From: Minicystis rosea
Lineage (GTDB): Bacteria; Myxococcota_A; Polyangia; Polyangiales; Polyangiaceae
Reading direction: 5' to 3'
Assembly (NCBI GenBank): GCA_001931535.1
Contig: CP016211.1
Span: forward strand, 834,501 to 898,500
DNA length: 64,000 nt
The translations under genes and the position numbers were made by a program. Under the pieces are notes generated by a model that saw nothing but the letters and a program-made list of their open reading frames with translations, did not search any database and was not told the origin of the DNA. Of the stretch, positions 8,972 through 18,301 are shown piece after piece; positions within the stretch are counted from its first letter, which is position 1; each line of letters starts with the position of its first letter.

Positions 8972-9427
8972 TCATGCCGCCCGCTCCTCGACGGGATCGT
9001 TCCGGCGCGGGGCTCGAGCGCGGGCTCCGTTCTCGGGCGGGCTCTCGTCGATCCGCTCGGTGGCCGTGTGGATGGCGTTTCGCGCGTCGTCTTTGGCTTC
9101 GTGCGCCGCAGACTTCATGTCGTCGCCAAGGGCGCGCAAGCGTGCGGCCAGCGCGGCGCGGGTCTCGGGGCCCGAGGTCGGCGCGAGCATCAAACCGATC
9201 GCGACGCCGGTGGCCACGCCGCCCACGAAGACGCCGCCGGTCTCGACCAGGCTGCGTCTCCGCCGCCGGCCCACGAGCGCGAGCATGTCGATGACTCCGA
9301 GGCTGCGCAGCAGCCCGATGGCCTCGACGGCGCCCTTCGCCACGTCGAGCGCGCCCTTGCGCAGGCTCTTCATGGTGTCGCGGGTCGTGTCCTCGGCCGC
9401 GTCGATCGTGGTCGTCACGTCGTTCAT
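8972..9427 (-). CDS. YtxH domain protein
   Basis: The 151-residue protein has an N-terminal amphipathic part (DAAEDTTRDTMKSLRKG) and a short basic linker (GRRRRRS). The YtxH-type membrane helix with its conserved tail follows (GVFVGGVATGVAIGLMLAPTSGPETR), then an Ala/Lys/Glu helical region and a basic C-terminus. The small Gly-rich helix followed by LAPTSG is the family hallmark. ATG 9427 is chosen for its AGGAG and because the longer frame to 9697 adds unlikely sequence. It is the first of the four-gene minus-strand group of small stress-type genes. Confidence 0.85.
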   Translation of the reverse strand: MNDVTTTIDAAEDTTRDTMKSLRKGALDVAKGAVEAIGLLRSLGVIDMLALVGRRRRRSLVETGGVFVGGVATGVAIGLMLAPTSGPETRAALAARLRALGDDMKSAAHEAKDDARNAIHTATERIDESPPENGARARAPRRNDPVEERAA

Positions 9428-9963
9428 GTCACCTCTCCTGATGGCGGATCGCCGCGCCGCCGCGGCCGCGATCCATGCATCCGTCGATCGGGATCCGGCG
9501 GCGATTCCAGCGCGCCGGCAACGAGTGAATTCGCAACGTGCATGCCAAGAGGCGATACGACGTGACCTCGTGAAATTCGCGAGGATCGTCGGATGCGACG
9601 GAGCGATGGAGTGTCCCGGGGCCAACGCCGTCCCATGGGACATGGTCACGAAGCGTGTCCACGTCGCAGCGTCGTTCGGCGCTGTCCTGCGGGACATGGG
9701 GCATCGCCCGATGGTCGCTGCGCCGATGCCTTATCGAGCCCGCGCGCTACGCGCGATGCGCCGCGCCGGTGTGCTCGATGCCGCGCCGGCCGAGGCAGCC
9801 ATGAAGCGCCGGCGTTCCGGCCGCTCCATCGCGCGCGTGATCGTCGCGATCGGATTGGGGGCCACCACACGGAGCGATCTCCGGTTTTGCGCGGAGAAAC
9901 GAGCCCGCCGATCGCTTCCACATTGATCGCGCTCCTCCTTCGCGGCAGCCTACGCGCTCGCGG
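9428..9963. other. Divergent intergenic region of 536 bp
   Basis: The region lies between the YtxH gene and the Pro-rich tail-anchored protein. It includes a 12-nt perfect palindrome GTCCCATGGGAC at 9630-9641. Small open frames are Arg-rich and unconvincing. It presumably contains promoters for both neighbours. Confidence 0.4.
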
Positions 9964-10680
<717 letters not shown>

Positions 10681-10719
10681 GCCGTCGGAGAGGGCGTTCC
10701 CCTCTTCGTTTGCGAAGGA

Positions 10720-10777
10720 TGCGAATCCCGAGAGGTCTTTGTTCCAAAGCACTCTCGTGTCGAGATTCGATATCTGT
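10720..10777 (+). promoter_or_regulatory. AT-rich dyad region upstream of the acidic protein
   Basis: In the 212-bp gap before 10893 three elements occur. They are TGCGAATCCCGA (10720-10731), shared exactly with 62920-62931; a small hairpin CTTTG-TTC-CAAAG; and GAGAT-TCGAT-ATCTG (10762-10776), one of the recurring GAGAT-N5-ATCTC dyads of this window. They could be operator or promoter elements of the downstream gene, about 115 bp away. Confidence 0.4.
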
Positions 10778-10892
10778 TCCGCGGGCGCGCCGATCGCGAC
10801 TCGAATCGGTGAGCGCGAGCGTGCCGTCTCCGCGCTGTGTGGGCTGAGCTCGGCCGGTTTCGCTCCCTCGGGGCCCGTGGTAGGCCGCGCGC

Positions 10893-11564
10893 ATGAATGC
10901 AGCCGCCATCGATCGGATCCATCAGAGAATCGCCAATTCCCAGGGCGGCAGCGCGACGGCGGACGGGCCGATGCGCTGGGAGATCTCGCTCCCCGAAGAC
11001 GACGAGAACGAGGATTCGCCCCGCGTCACCTTCCACAACGAGCTCTTGGTCGAGGACGGCAGCGTCACGGTCCAGTGCGACGCGCGGCTCGATCGGTACA
11101 CCCCGGATCAGGCCGGTGTGGTCGCCACGTTCCAGGCCTCGCTGGCCACCGCGCTCAAGCGCGACGGGGTGACGTTCGCGTCATTCGAGGATCTCACGTC
11201 CTTCTTGAAGACCGAGGTCGGCGCCAAGATCGAGGACGGCCTCGCCGAGATCGCGCCCGACAGCGACGACGCCACGCCCGTGTTCGTGACGACGGTGATC
11301 GCCTCCCACGAGCCTTGGGTGAGCTTCGCTATCGCGTTCGTCGACGACGCCGATCCCGTGTGGCTGATGGAGCAGAACGGCCTGCTCACGCACCTGCACT
11401 TCGAGGTGTTCGAGGGCGACACGAGCCTCGTCGCCACGCTCCCGCTCGCGTCCCTGACCGGGCAACGCGTGATCGAGGTGGTGGAGGATCTCTTCCTGTA
11501 CCGCGAGCTCCTCATCGAGGATCTCGAGGGCGACGACGAGGACGAGGACGAAGACGACGAGTGA
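10893..11564 (+). CDS. Acidic hypothetical protein
   Basis: The 223-residue soluble protein has no signal peptide or membrane segment. It has an alternating strand/helix pattern (VTFHNELLVEDGSVTVQCDA, WVSFAIAFVDDADPVW, LHFEVFEGDTSLVATLPL) and a strongly acidic C-terminus (GDDEDEDEDDE) encoded by GAC/GAG repeats. It might be a small beta-rich domain protein, but I do not recognise it. A 20-nt perfect palindrome directly follows the stop. Confidence 0.7.
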   Translation: MNAAAIDRIHQRIANSQGGSATADGPMRWEISLPEDDENEDSPRVTFHNELLVEDGSVTVQCDARLDRYTPDQAGVVATFQASLATALKRDGVTFASFEDLTSFLKTEVGAKIEDGLAEIAPDSDDATPVFVTTVIASHEPWVSFAIAFVDDADPVWLMEQNGLLTHLHFEVFEGDTSLVATLPLASLTGQRVIEVVEDLFLYRELLIEDLEGDDEDEDEDDE

Positions 11565-11567
11565 GCG

Positions 11568-11587
11568 TCTCGGCCGCGCGGCCGAGA
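11568..11587 (+). terminator. 20-nt palindrome after the acidic protein gene
   Basis: TCTCGGCCGCGCGGCCGAGA is a perfect palindrome three bases after the stop codon at 11564. It could form a GC-rich hairpin terminator, although no T tract follows. Confidence 0.45.
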
Positions 11588-11660
11588 TCGTTGGTGCTCA
11601 AACGAATTCGAGGGGGACCGCTTCGAGCGCGGCCGAATCGTTGGTGCTCAAACGAATTCG
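11576..11660. repeat. Two direct copies of a 34-bp unit, about 50 bp apart
   Basis: GCGCGGCCGA[G] followed by ATCGTTGGTGCTCAAACGAATTCG occurs at 11576-11610 and again at 11627-11660. The last 24 bases are identical and there is a single-base indel in front. Both copies lie between two convergent genes. The sequence is less GC-rich than its surroundings. Confidence 0.85.
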
Positions 11661-11676
11661 GTGATCGGGAGTGGGC

Positions 11677-11704
11677 GCGGCGTTCGCGGATCGGCGAACG
11701 CCGC
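11677..11704 (-). terminator. 11-bp hairpin downstream of the subtilase gene
   Basis: GCGGCGTTCGC-GGATCG-GCGAACGCCGC is a perfect 11-bp stem with a 6-nt loop. It sits 12 bases beyond the stop codon (11716) of the minus-strand protease, which suits a terminator, although there is no T tract. Confidence 0.55.
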
Positions 11705-11715
11705 GGATCCGGCGC

Positions 11716-14379
11716 TCAGCTTCTGCGGTTGCGGCGGCGGCGTGCGGCCACGGCGAGCCCGGCGAGCGCGAGGGCGGCGGGGCCGAGCGAGCCTGCGTCC
11801 GAGGTGGTGCGGCAGCCGCAGCCGCCGTCGTCCGGGGGAGGCGTCGCGCCGGGCTCGCTGAAGGTCACCCACACCACGGCTTCGGCGATGTGACCGGTGG
11901 CGTTGCGGACGCGGGCCTTGAAGGGACGCGTCAACGGCGTGGCGCTCTGGATCTGGCGGCCGGCCACCTGGGCGTAGCCCTGATCCCAGGTGCCGTCGTA
12001 GTCGTCGTCCCACTTGATCTCGACGCCGCCCGTCGTCTCCGGCGTGATCGTGACCGTGTCCTTGGTGGTGGGCTTTGCCGGGGTCACCTTGAGCGAGAGC
12101 GTGGGGCGCGTGCCCTTCGTGGTGACGCCGAGCGCGGCGGCGACGTCGAGGCGGCCGTAGCCGTAGCTGCCGTTCGGGACCTTACCGGAGAGCGCGTCGG
12201 TGGCGGCGCCCATGCGAATCGCTTCGCGCGCGTCGTCGCCGCGGATGCCGGCCTGCGCGAGGAGCGCGGCCGCGCCCGTCACGTGCGGCGAGGCGCCCGA
12301 TGTGCCGCCGAAGACTTGGAACGATCCATAAGGCGGGCCGCCTTCGTCCGTGCCGCCCGTCTGCTGCGCCGTCCACGGGTTGTCGGGCGCGAGGACATCG
12401 GGCTTCTGCACGCCGTCGAGGCGCGGGCCGAGCGGAGAGTACGCGCGCACCTGCGTCTGCGCCTCGACGAAGCCGCTCGGGACGTCGTACGGCTGGTAGT
12501 ACATGTTGAACCACGGCGCTTCCGGATCGGCCGTGTGGCTCGGGTGGGCGCCGACCGCGATGCAGTGATCGGCCGTCGACGGCACGCCGATGGTGATGGC
12601 GTCGTCGGCGATCGCCTTGGCCCAACCGGCGCCGAGGGCCCAGCTCGACTTGTCGTCCGACACGTAGCCGTCGACCGTGAGCGGGGCCGCGGCCGCGCCC
12701 GTCACGCTCACCGTCCAATCCCCGGTGGGGAGCGGCGTGGTCTCGTCGTTCGCATAGAGGATGACGTCCGCGAGGAAGACGCCGCGCTTCGTCGTCTGCG
12801 TGACCGCGTAGTAGTCGGCGCCCGTGCTCGCGATCTTGCCTTGCCCGGACGTGAGCACGTCGATCACGTCGTTGTTCGGCGAGGTCAGCGTCAGCGCCGC
12901 GGGGACGCCGCCTTGCACGTGCATGGTGACGTCGACGTAGGTGATGGGCCCGGCGCCGGCCTTGGGTTTCTCGGGCACGTCGAGCGGGAGCGAGGCCGTG
13001 CCGCCCGCCGCGACCTGGGCCCGCGCGTGCTTGTGGGCCGAGGCTTGATCGCCGGTCGGGCACGTGTGGATCACGCCTGATTTCTCGGTCGAAGTGTCGA
13101 TCGCCAGCGAGAGTGAGTCGGAGCCGTCGAGCGCGACGCCCGTCCACGGCGCCATCTCGTAGAGCATCACGTCGGGCTTCTGGTTCAGCGCCCAGTTGGT
13201 CGCCGACATGGGCAGGCTCTCGAACTGATCGACCTCGAAGGCGAGCACGATCTCGGCCTCGGGGGCGATGCCCACCCAGCGCCGGCCCGCGAGCGGGACG
13301 TCGCCCGCGACGATGCCGAGCACGCCGGTCGCGTGGAGCGCATCGGCGAACCCGTAGAGCTGGCCATGCGAGAAATCGGTGGGGAGCGCGGCCAGATCGG
13401 TGCCGCGGGCGAAGACGTGCTTCGTGTTGAGCTTGAGCGGCGGGTAGTTGAGGCGAATGTTCACCTTCTGAAACTTCGACGTTCCCAGGCGAATCACGCG
13501 CTCGCCGACGTCGAGCTTGCCGTTCCGGTTGACGTCGTCGGGCACGAAGAGCGGCTCGCCGAAGGCGGGCGCCGTGTCGTCGAAGCCGCCGGCCGCGCCG
13601 TAGTCGCGCTGGCCGTTGTGGTTCTGATCGAGGAAGAGCCAATCGATGGAAGGATCGAAGCCGCTCGGCCGCGCCGGCTGCGAGCCGCCGAGGTAATCGA
13701 CCCACGTGTCGGCGCGGATGACGGCGGCCACCTCGTCGGGCCCGACCTCGCCGTCGTGATCGAGATCGATGGCGTCGATGCCGGGCGTGAGGACACCGTC
13801 GCCGTCCACGTCGATCCAATCGAAGTAGCCCGCGTCGCCGTGGAAGAAGCTCGGGTGGAAGATGTCGGCGGCGCTGTCGACGTCGCCCACGAGGACGCCC
13901 TTGCCGGTGAGGAGATCCAGCGCGGGACGCGCGCCGCGGGCGTCTTCGACGCGGATGAGCTCGGCCGAATGATCGAGCGGGAGAGGGCCGCGCGCCGGGC
14001 GCAGCGCGACGTGCGCGACCGCCGGGCTCGCGTCGAGCGCGGCGGCCGTGACCGGGCCGATGCGCGCGGCGACGAAGCGATCGTAATGAACGATCTCGCC
14101 TTCGGCATCGTCGAGCTCGGCGCCCATGGCGCGCAGCATCGCGAGGGTGGTGGGCGTGGCCGGCGCGACCAGCTCGATCACGACGGGGGCGGAGCCGGGC
14201 TCGGGCCGCACGCGATGCCACGGCCCGATGATGCCGGTCTTGATGGCGCGCTCGATCCCGGGATCGAGCTTGGTGCCGAGGGCAGGGGACGCCGCGGCTC
14301 GATCGGCGAGGATGGGCAGCACGAGCGCCGCCGTGAGAAGCCCGGCGACACGACGAAGCAAGGGGGATCGACGAAGCAT
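11716..14379 (-). CDS. Secreted subtilase (S8) with MYXO-CTERM-like tail
   Basis: The 887-residue protein has a signal peptide (residues 1-30, ending RAAASPA), then a propeptide-like region. The subtilisin triad follows: Asp168 in VGDVDSAADIFHP, His349 in ADALHATG and Ser694 in GGTSGASPH. The Asp box reads DSA rather than DTG, and the His box HAT rather than HGT. Inserted between Asp and His are several Ca-binding-like loops (DVDGDGVLTPG, DLDHDGEVG, DQNHNGQRD, DVNRNGKLD). The C-terminus has GGCGCR, a hydrophobic helix and RRRRNRRS, the layout of MYXO-CTERM sorting signals, so surface anchoring after processing is likely. It is monocistronic. Confidence 0.9.
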   Translation of the reverse strand: MLRRSPLLRRVAGLLTAALVLPILADRAAASPALGTKLDPGIERAIKTGIIGPWHRVRPEPGSAPVVIELVAPATPTTLAMLRAMGAELDDAEGEIVHYDRFVAARIGPVTAAALDASPAVAHVALRPARGPLPLDHSAELIRVEDARGARPALDLLTGKGVLVGDVDSAADIFHPSFFHGDAGYFDWIDVDGDGVLTPGIDAIDLDHDGEVGPDEVAAVIRADTWVDYLGGSQPARPSGFDPSIDWLFLDQNHNGQRDYGAAGGFDDTAPAFGEPLFVPDDVNRNGKLDVGERVIRLGTSKFQKVNIRLNYPPLKLNTKHVFARGTDLAALPTDFSHGQLYGFADALHATGVLGIVAGDVPLAGRRWVGIAPEAEIVLAFEVDQFESLPMSATNWALNQKPDVMLYEMAPWTGVALDGSDSLSLAIDTSTEKSGVIHTCPTGDQASAHKHARAQVAAGGTASLPLDVPEKPKAGAGPITYVDVTMHVQGGVPAALTLTSPNNDVIDVLTSGQGKIASTGADYYAVTQTTKRGVFLADVILYANDETTPLPTGDWTVSVTGAAAAPLTVDGYVSDDKSSWALGAGWAKAIADDAITIGVPSTADHCIAVGAHPSHTADPEAPWFNMYYQPYDVPSGFVEAQTQVRAYSPLGPRLDGVQKPDVLAPDNPWTAQQTGGTDEGGPPYGSFQVFGGTSGASPHVTGAAALLAQAGIRGDDAREAIRMGAATDALSGKVPNGSYGYGRLDVAAALGVTTKGTRPTLSLKVTPAKPTTKDTVTITPETTGGVEIKWDDDYDGTWDQGYAQVAGRQIQSATPLTRPFKARVRNATGHIAEAVVWVTFSEPGATPPPDDGGCGCRTTSDAGSLGPAALALAGLAVAARRRRNRRS

Positions 14380-14453
14380 GGGGGGGCCACTTTCCGGCGG
14401 GCGTGAGGAAATTGACGGTGCGCGAAGTGTGGCCGGCGCACGAGCAAGAAGAG

Positions 14454-14469
14454 GACCACCAAGGTGGTC
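14454..14469 (-). terminator. Hairpin downstream of the ClC gene
   Basis: On the minus strand GACCACC-TT-GGTGGTC is followed by CTCTTCTTG. This small perfect stem plus pyrimidine run lies 8 bases beyond the stop of the ClC gene and resembles a weak intrinsic terminator. Confidence 0.45.
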
Positions 14470-14476
14470 TCGCTGA

Positions 14477-16333
14477 CTACCGGCTGCGGACGCGCCGGCG
14501 CGCAGCTTCGATGCGATGCACGTGCGCCGCCAGGAGATCGCTACGGGTGATGATACCGATCGGCTTCCCCGGTACGCGACGATCGATCACCGGGAGGCGG
14601 CCGACGCCCGCGAGCACCATGCGATCGGCGGCTTCCCGGAGGGACTCGTCCTCGTAGGTCACCACGGGGGTGCGGCCGAGCAGCGCGTCCACCGTGATCG
14701 CATCGGAGCGCGTCGCATCGAGGACGTCGCGCCGGGTGACGACGCCGAGGAGCGCGCCGCTGTCGTCCACCACGGGGAAGCCTTGATGCTTGGCGTCCGG
14801 CGTGCCGGAAGAGAGGAACGCGCGCGCCTCGCCGACCGTGTCGTGCCCGCGGAGCACGACCGGATTGCGTTGGGCGTGATCGCGCACGAGCACGGTGTCG
14901 AGGAAGTCGGCCGAATAGTCGGCCGGGACGCGCGCGCCGCGGCGGGCGATCTTCTCGGTCATGATCGAGTTCTTCATCAAGAGGCACGACACCAGGTAGG
15001 CCGCGCCGCAGCCGCCCAGGAGCGGGAGCAAGCTCACGGCTTGGCGCGTGCTCTCGAACGCGAAGACCACCGATGCGAGCACGGCGCGCGACGCGCCCGC
15101 GAACATCGCCGCCATGCCCACGAGGCCGGCCATGCGCACGTCGATCGGGAGACCGGGCACGAGGGCGAGCGCGACGGCCGCGAGCAACGCGCCGAAGCCT
15201 CCGCCGATGGTGAGCAAGGGCGCGAGCGTGCCGCCCGAGGTGCCGCTGCCGAGCGCGATCACCCACGAGAGGAACTTCATCGTGACCAAGAAGAGCAGCG
15301 CTCGGCCCGCGATGCCGCCGGCGAGGATGGACTCGATGTTGTCGTAGCCGACGCCCAGCGTCCGCGGCGCGAAGTAGCCGACCACGCCCGTCGCCACCGC
15401 GCCGATTGCGGGCCACCACATCCAGTGGATCGGCAGCCGCTCGAAGGCGTCCTCGACGCCGTACACGGCGCGGGTGACGTAGACCGACGCGAGCCCCGCG
15501 AGCGCGCCGATGAGCACGTACGAGGCGATGGCCCCGCCGCTCGGCTGCGGCAGATCGGGGATGACGAAGGCCGGCTCGGCGCCGACCAAGGCGATGCGAA
15601 CCGCGGTCGCGGCTGCGCTCGCGAGCGCGACGGGCACGAGCGAGCGCGCGCGATACTCGAAGAGGAGGAGCTCGATCGCGAGCAACGTCGCCGCCACCGG
15701 GCTGCCGAACGTGCCGGCCATGCCCGCGGCCGCGCCGGCTGCGAGCAACGTCTTGCGCTCGTCGGCGGTGGTCTTCATGCGCTGCCCGACGAGGGAGCCG
15801 AGCGCTCCGCCGGTGGCGATGATGGGACCCTCGGCGCCGAACGGGCCGCCGGTGCCGATGGCGATCGCCGCCGAGAGCGGCTTCAAGAACGTCATCCGCG
15901 CGGGGATGCGGCTCTGGTTGAAGAGCACCTGCTCCATCGCTTCGGGGATGCCGTGCCCGCGGATGGCCTTCGATCCGTAGCGCGCCATCAGCCCGACCAC
16001 GAGCGCGCCGAGCACCGGCACGCCGATGACCGCGAGCCCGAGGTGGTTGTGCGCGGGAGAGGCCGGCGCGATCGACAAGCGCCCGTAGAAGGCGAGGTTG
16101 GTGATGAGCGCGATCAACGCGCCCAGGAGCTGCGCGATGAGCGCCGCTGCGATCGCGAGGAGCACGGCGATGCCGCAGATGACGACCACGCGTCGATCGA
16201 TGCCAGTCGTGCGACGAGGCGTGTGGGCCGCGTCGAGCGCGGGGCCCATCGAGGGAGCGATGGGGAGACCTTCGGTGGTGGAAGCCTGGGTGGGCTCGAC
16301 GGCTTCGCGTCCTTCGGAGCTGCGCTCGCTCAC
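14477..16333 (-). CDS. ClC-family chloride channel/transporter with CBS pair
   Basis: This 618-residue protein has about ten membrane helices and the ClC selectivity-filter motifs. These are GHGIP (residues 126-130), GTGGPFGAEGP with the gating Glu at 168, and GSGTSGGTLAP further on. A soluble C-terminal part of about 150 residues holds two CBS domains (NPVVLRGHDTVGEARAFL... and TPVVTYEDESLREAADRM...), which in this family bind adenine nucleotides and regulate transport. The gating Glu is found in both channels and Cl-/H+ exchangers; I cannot assign which from sequence alone. The start at 16333 gives a hydrophilic N-terminus of about 45 residues. It is downstream of the M61-like gene on the same strand but 236 bp away. 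Confidence 0.95.
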   Translation of the reverse strand: MSERSSEGREAVEPTQASTTEGLPIAPSMGPALDAAHTPRRTTGIDRRVVVICGIAVLLAIAAALIAQLLGALIALITNLAFYGRLSIAPASPAHNHLGLAVIGVPVLGALVVGLMARYGSKAIRGHGIPEAMEQVLFNQSRIPARMTFLKPLSAAIAIGTGGPFGAEGPIIATGGALGSLVGQRMKTTADERKTLLAAGAAAGMAGTFGSPVAATLLAIELLLFEYRARSLVPVALASAAATAVRIALVGAEPAFVIPDLPQPSGGAIASYVLIGALAGLASVYVTRAVYGVEDAFERLPIHWMWWPAIGAVATGVVGYFAPRTLGVGYDNIESILAGGIAGRALLFLVTMKFLSWVIALGSGTSGGTLAPLLTIGGGFGALLAAVALALVPGLPIDVRMAGLVGMAAMFAGASRAVLASVVFAFESTRQAVSLLPLLGGCGAAYLVSCLLMKNSIMTEKIARRGARVPADYSADFLDTVLVRDHAQRNPVVLRGHDTVGEARAFLSSGTPDAKHQGFPVVDDSGALLGVVTRRDVLDATRSDAITVDALLGRTPVVTYEDESLREAADRMVLAGVGRLPVIDRRVPGKPIGIITRSDLLAAHVHRIEAARRRVRSR

Positions 16334-16569
16334 GTGTCCCCCAGTGTGCTCGAAGAGAGCGCCATCTGCGGGATCACATCGCGTCGTCCTTCTCGATCCG
16401 TTGCGGAGGCGACCGATGCGAATTCTGGGGGAGCGTCAGAGGATGGAACTGTTGGCTGGGAGACCATGGTTTGCGGCGTTATAGCGATGGAAACGCCGCC
16501 TGTGCAACGTGGGGCGAGTGGTCTCGGATGTCGTCGGCGGATGTGCGGGAGATGACGGCGACGAAGCCG

Positions 16570-18219
16570 TCAGCGCGCGCTCGCGCATGGGGCGACGCCC
16601 CAGGTCACGGAGGTTTTCTTCCCGACGGGCTTGTACCGAACGCGCTTCTTGCCGCGTCCTTCACCGAAGGTGAGCTCCACCTCGGCGCCGCCGCGGAGCG
16701 CATCTTCTTCGCGCGGGATCTTCGCCGAGAGCACGAGCGCGCCCTCGCGCACGCCGGCGCGCTCGGCGGCGCTGCCCTTCACGAGACCGTGGACGAGACC
16801 GGTGCTTCCGCGGAGCGGCTCGAAGCCGAGATCGAACGCGGTCGACTCCCGCGTCACCCGCCGGAAGCAAGGGCCGAACGCGCCGTCGGGGAGATCGAAC
16901 ACCGCATTCGGGTGGCCGATGAGGCGATCGAAATCGGCCGCGCCCTGCGGCCCGAGATCGTGGGCGAGCGCATCTCGCAACGCCGTCACGGGGAGCTTGC
17001 TCGTGCGCTCGGCGCGCGCCCGCGCTCCGAGGTCGCGCACGATGTCGACGATCGATCGCGCGCCCCCGCTCGCGCGCCGGAGCGCCGCATCGAAGAACGC
17101 CGCCCACTGCGCGCCGCGACGATAATCGATGGGCGCGAGCTGCTCTCCGGGCAGCGGATCACCGAGCGTGCGATGCAGATCGGGGAGCAGATCCCTCGGC
17201 TTCACCATCCCTTCCTCGAGCACCAAGCGGCGCGCCAGGTGGACGGTGAAGCCCTCTGAGAACCAGGTCGCGTCGCGCCCATCGTCGTCGACGAGACGCA
17301 GGCTCGTGCCGAGATGGCGGTGGAGCAGCTCGTGCGCGACGGTGAGCCGGATCTCGGGATCGAGGCCGCGGGCCGCGTCGAACCAGAGGGCGAACGAGCG
17401 CGTGAGGTGCGCGCCGTCGTGCGCGTTCCCGAGCCCGGGCTCGGGCACGAGGAGAAACGTGAAGCGCTCGGCGGCGTCGCTCGTGACGCCGACGAGGCGA
17501 TCGGTGGCGGCGAGCGTGGAGAGGCACGATTGGAAGGCGGTGCGACCATCGAAGGGCGGCTCGCCGACGACCACGAGGCGCTTGCCTGCTTCGGTGGGTG
17601 CGTCCTTCTGCGGCTCTTCGATCCAGAGACGGCCGGCGACGTAGGCCGCGTGACCGAGCTCCTCGATGGTGGTGCTCGTCGTGACCTCGGTGCCGAAGCC
17701 GAAGGAGCTCGCCGCATCGGCCCCGCGGCCGAGCCCATCCAGATGGAAGCGAATGCGCGTGGGGACGGCGCCGCCGATGCGTGGAAGCAAGAGGAACGCA
17801 TGGCCCACGGCGCTCATGCGATCGCGCGTGACCCGCACCGCGAAGCGCGAGGTGCCGCCGCGGGCGCGGTAGCGGATCGCGAGTGCGCCGCGCGGTGGCC
17901 GCGCGAGATCGAAGAGGCGATCGGGGCCCTCGGGCTCGACGCGCGCGACCACGCGGAGGTCGCCGCCTTCGTCGCGCGCGGCGAGATCGTCGACGGCGTC
18001 GACACCGCGTGTGTCGGCCCACGTGCGCGCGACCGCGAGCGTGGTGATGGAGGCGGCGCGATCGGCGGGGACGCGCACCTCCACGGCGAGATCGCCGCGC
18101 GCGGGATCGGGCGTGAGATCGAGCGTGAGCCCCGCGAAGGGCGGCTCCTTGGGCGCGGCGCGATCGCGGCACGCGACGAGGCTCAGCGCGAAGAAGAGCG
18201 AGGCGAGCGCGCGACGCAC
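16570..18219 (-). CDS. M61-like (gluzincin) metallopeptidase lipoprotein
   Basis: The 549-residue protein starts with a lipoprotein signal (FFALSLVAC), has an N-terminal beta-rich region, and then the zinc site HELLH at residues 296-300 with a downstream WFSEGF segment. Its Glu is the probable third ligand. The C-terminal part (STGLVHGLVKGSAAERAGVREGALVL) looks like a PDZ domain. HExxH, a distal Glu in an EGF motif and a C-terminal PDZ domain are the layout of M61 glycyl-aminopeptidase-like enzymes. It should act in the periplasm or at the outer membrane on unknown peptides. It is divergent from the flavoenzyme at 18302 across an 82-bp gap. Confidence 0.85.
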   Translation of the reverse strand: MRRALASLFFALSLVACRDRAAPKEPPFAGLTLDLTPDPARGDLAVEVRVPADRAASITTLAVARTWADTRGVDAVDDLAARDEGGDLRVVARVEPEGPDRLFDLARPPRGALAIRYRARGGTSRFAVRVTRDRMSAVGHAFLLLPRIGGAVPTRIRFHLDGLGRGADAASSFGFGTEVTTSTTIEELGHAAYVAGRLWIEEPQKDAPTEAGKRLVVVGEPPFDGRTAFQSCLSTLAATDRLVGVTSDAAERFTFLLVPEPGLGNAHDGAHLTRSFALWFDAARGLDPEIRLTVAHELLHRHLGTSLRLVDDDGRDATWFSEGFTVHLARRLVLEEGMVKPRDLLPDLHRTLGDPLPGEQLAPIDYRRGAQWAAFFDAALRRASGGARSIVDIVRDLGARARAERTSKLPVTALRDALAHDLGPQGAADFDRLIGHPNAVFDLPDGAFGPCFRRVTRESTAFDLGFEPLRGSTGLVHGLVKGSAAERAGVREGALVLSAKIPREEDALRGGAEVELTFGEGRGKKRVRYKPVGKKTSVTWGVAPCASAR

Positions 18220-18301
18220 GGGCGGGGCGTATGGCGGGCGGAGGGGCCCGTCAATCGCGGGGACACTTCCGGCGCGCGCGCGCCCGTGTCATCCCGCGGA
18301 C

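Noticed and set aside
14516..16555. A 679-codon plus-strand frame across the ClC gene
   Set aside because: Pure Arg/Asp/His-rich antisense sequence; the minus-strand frame has all ClC and CBS motifs.
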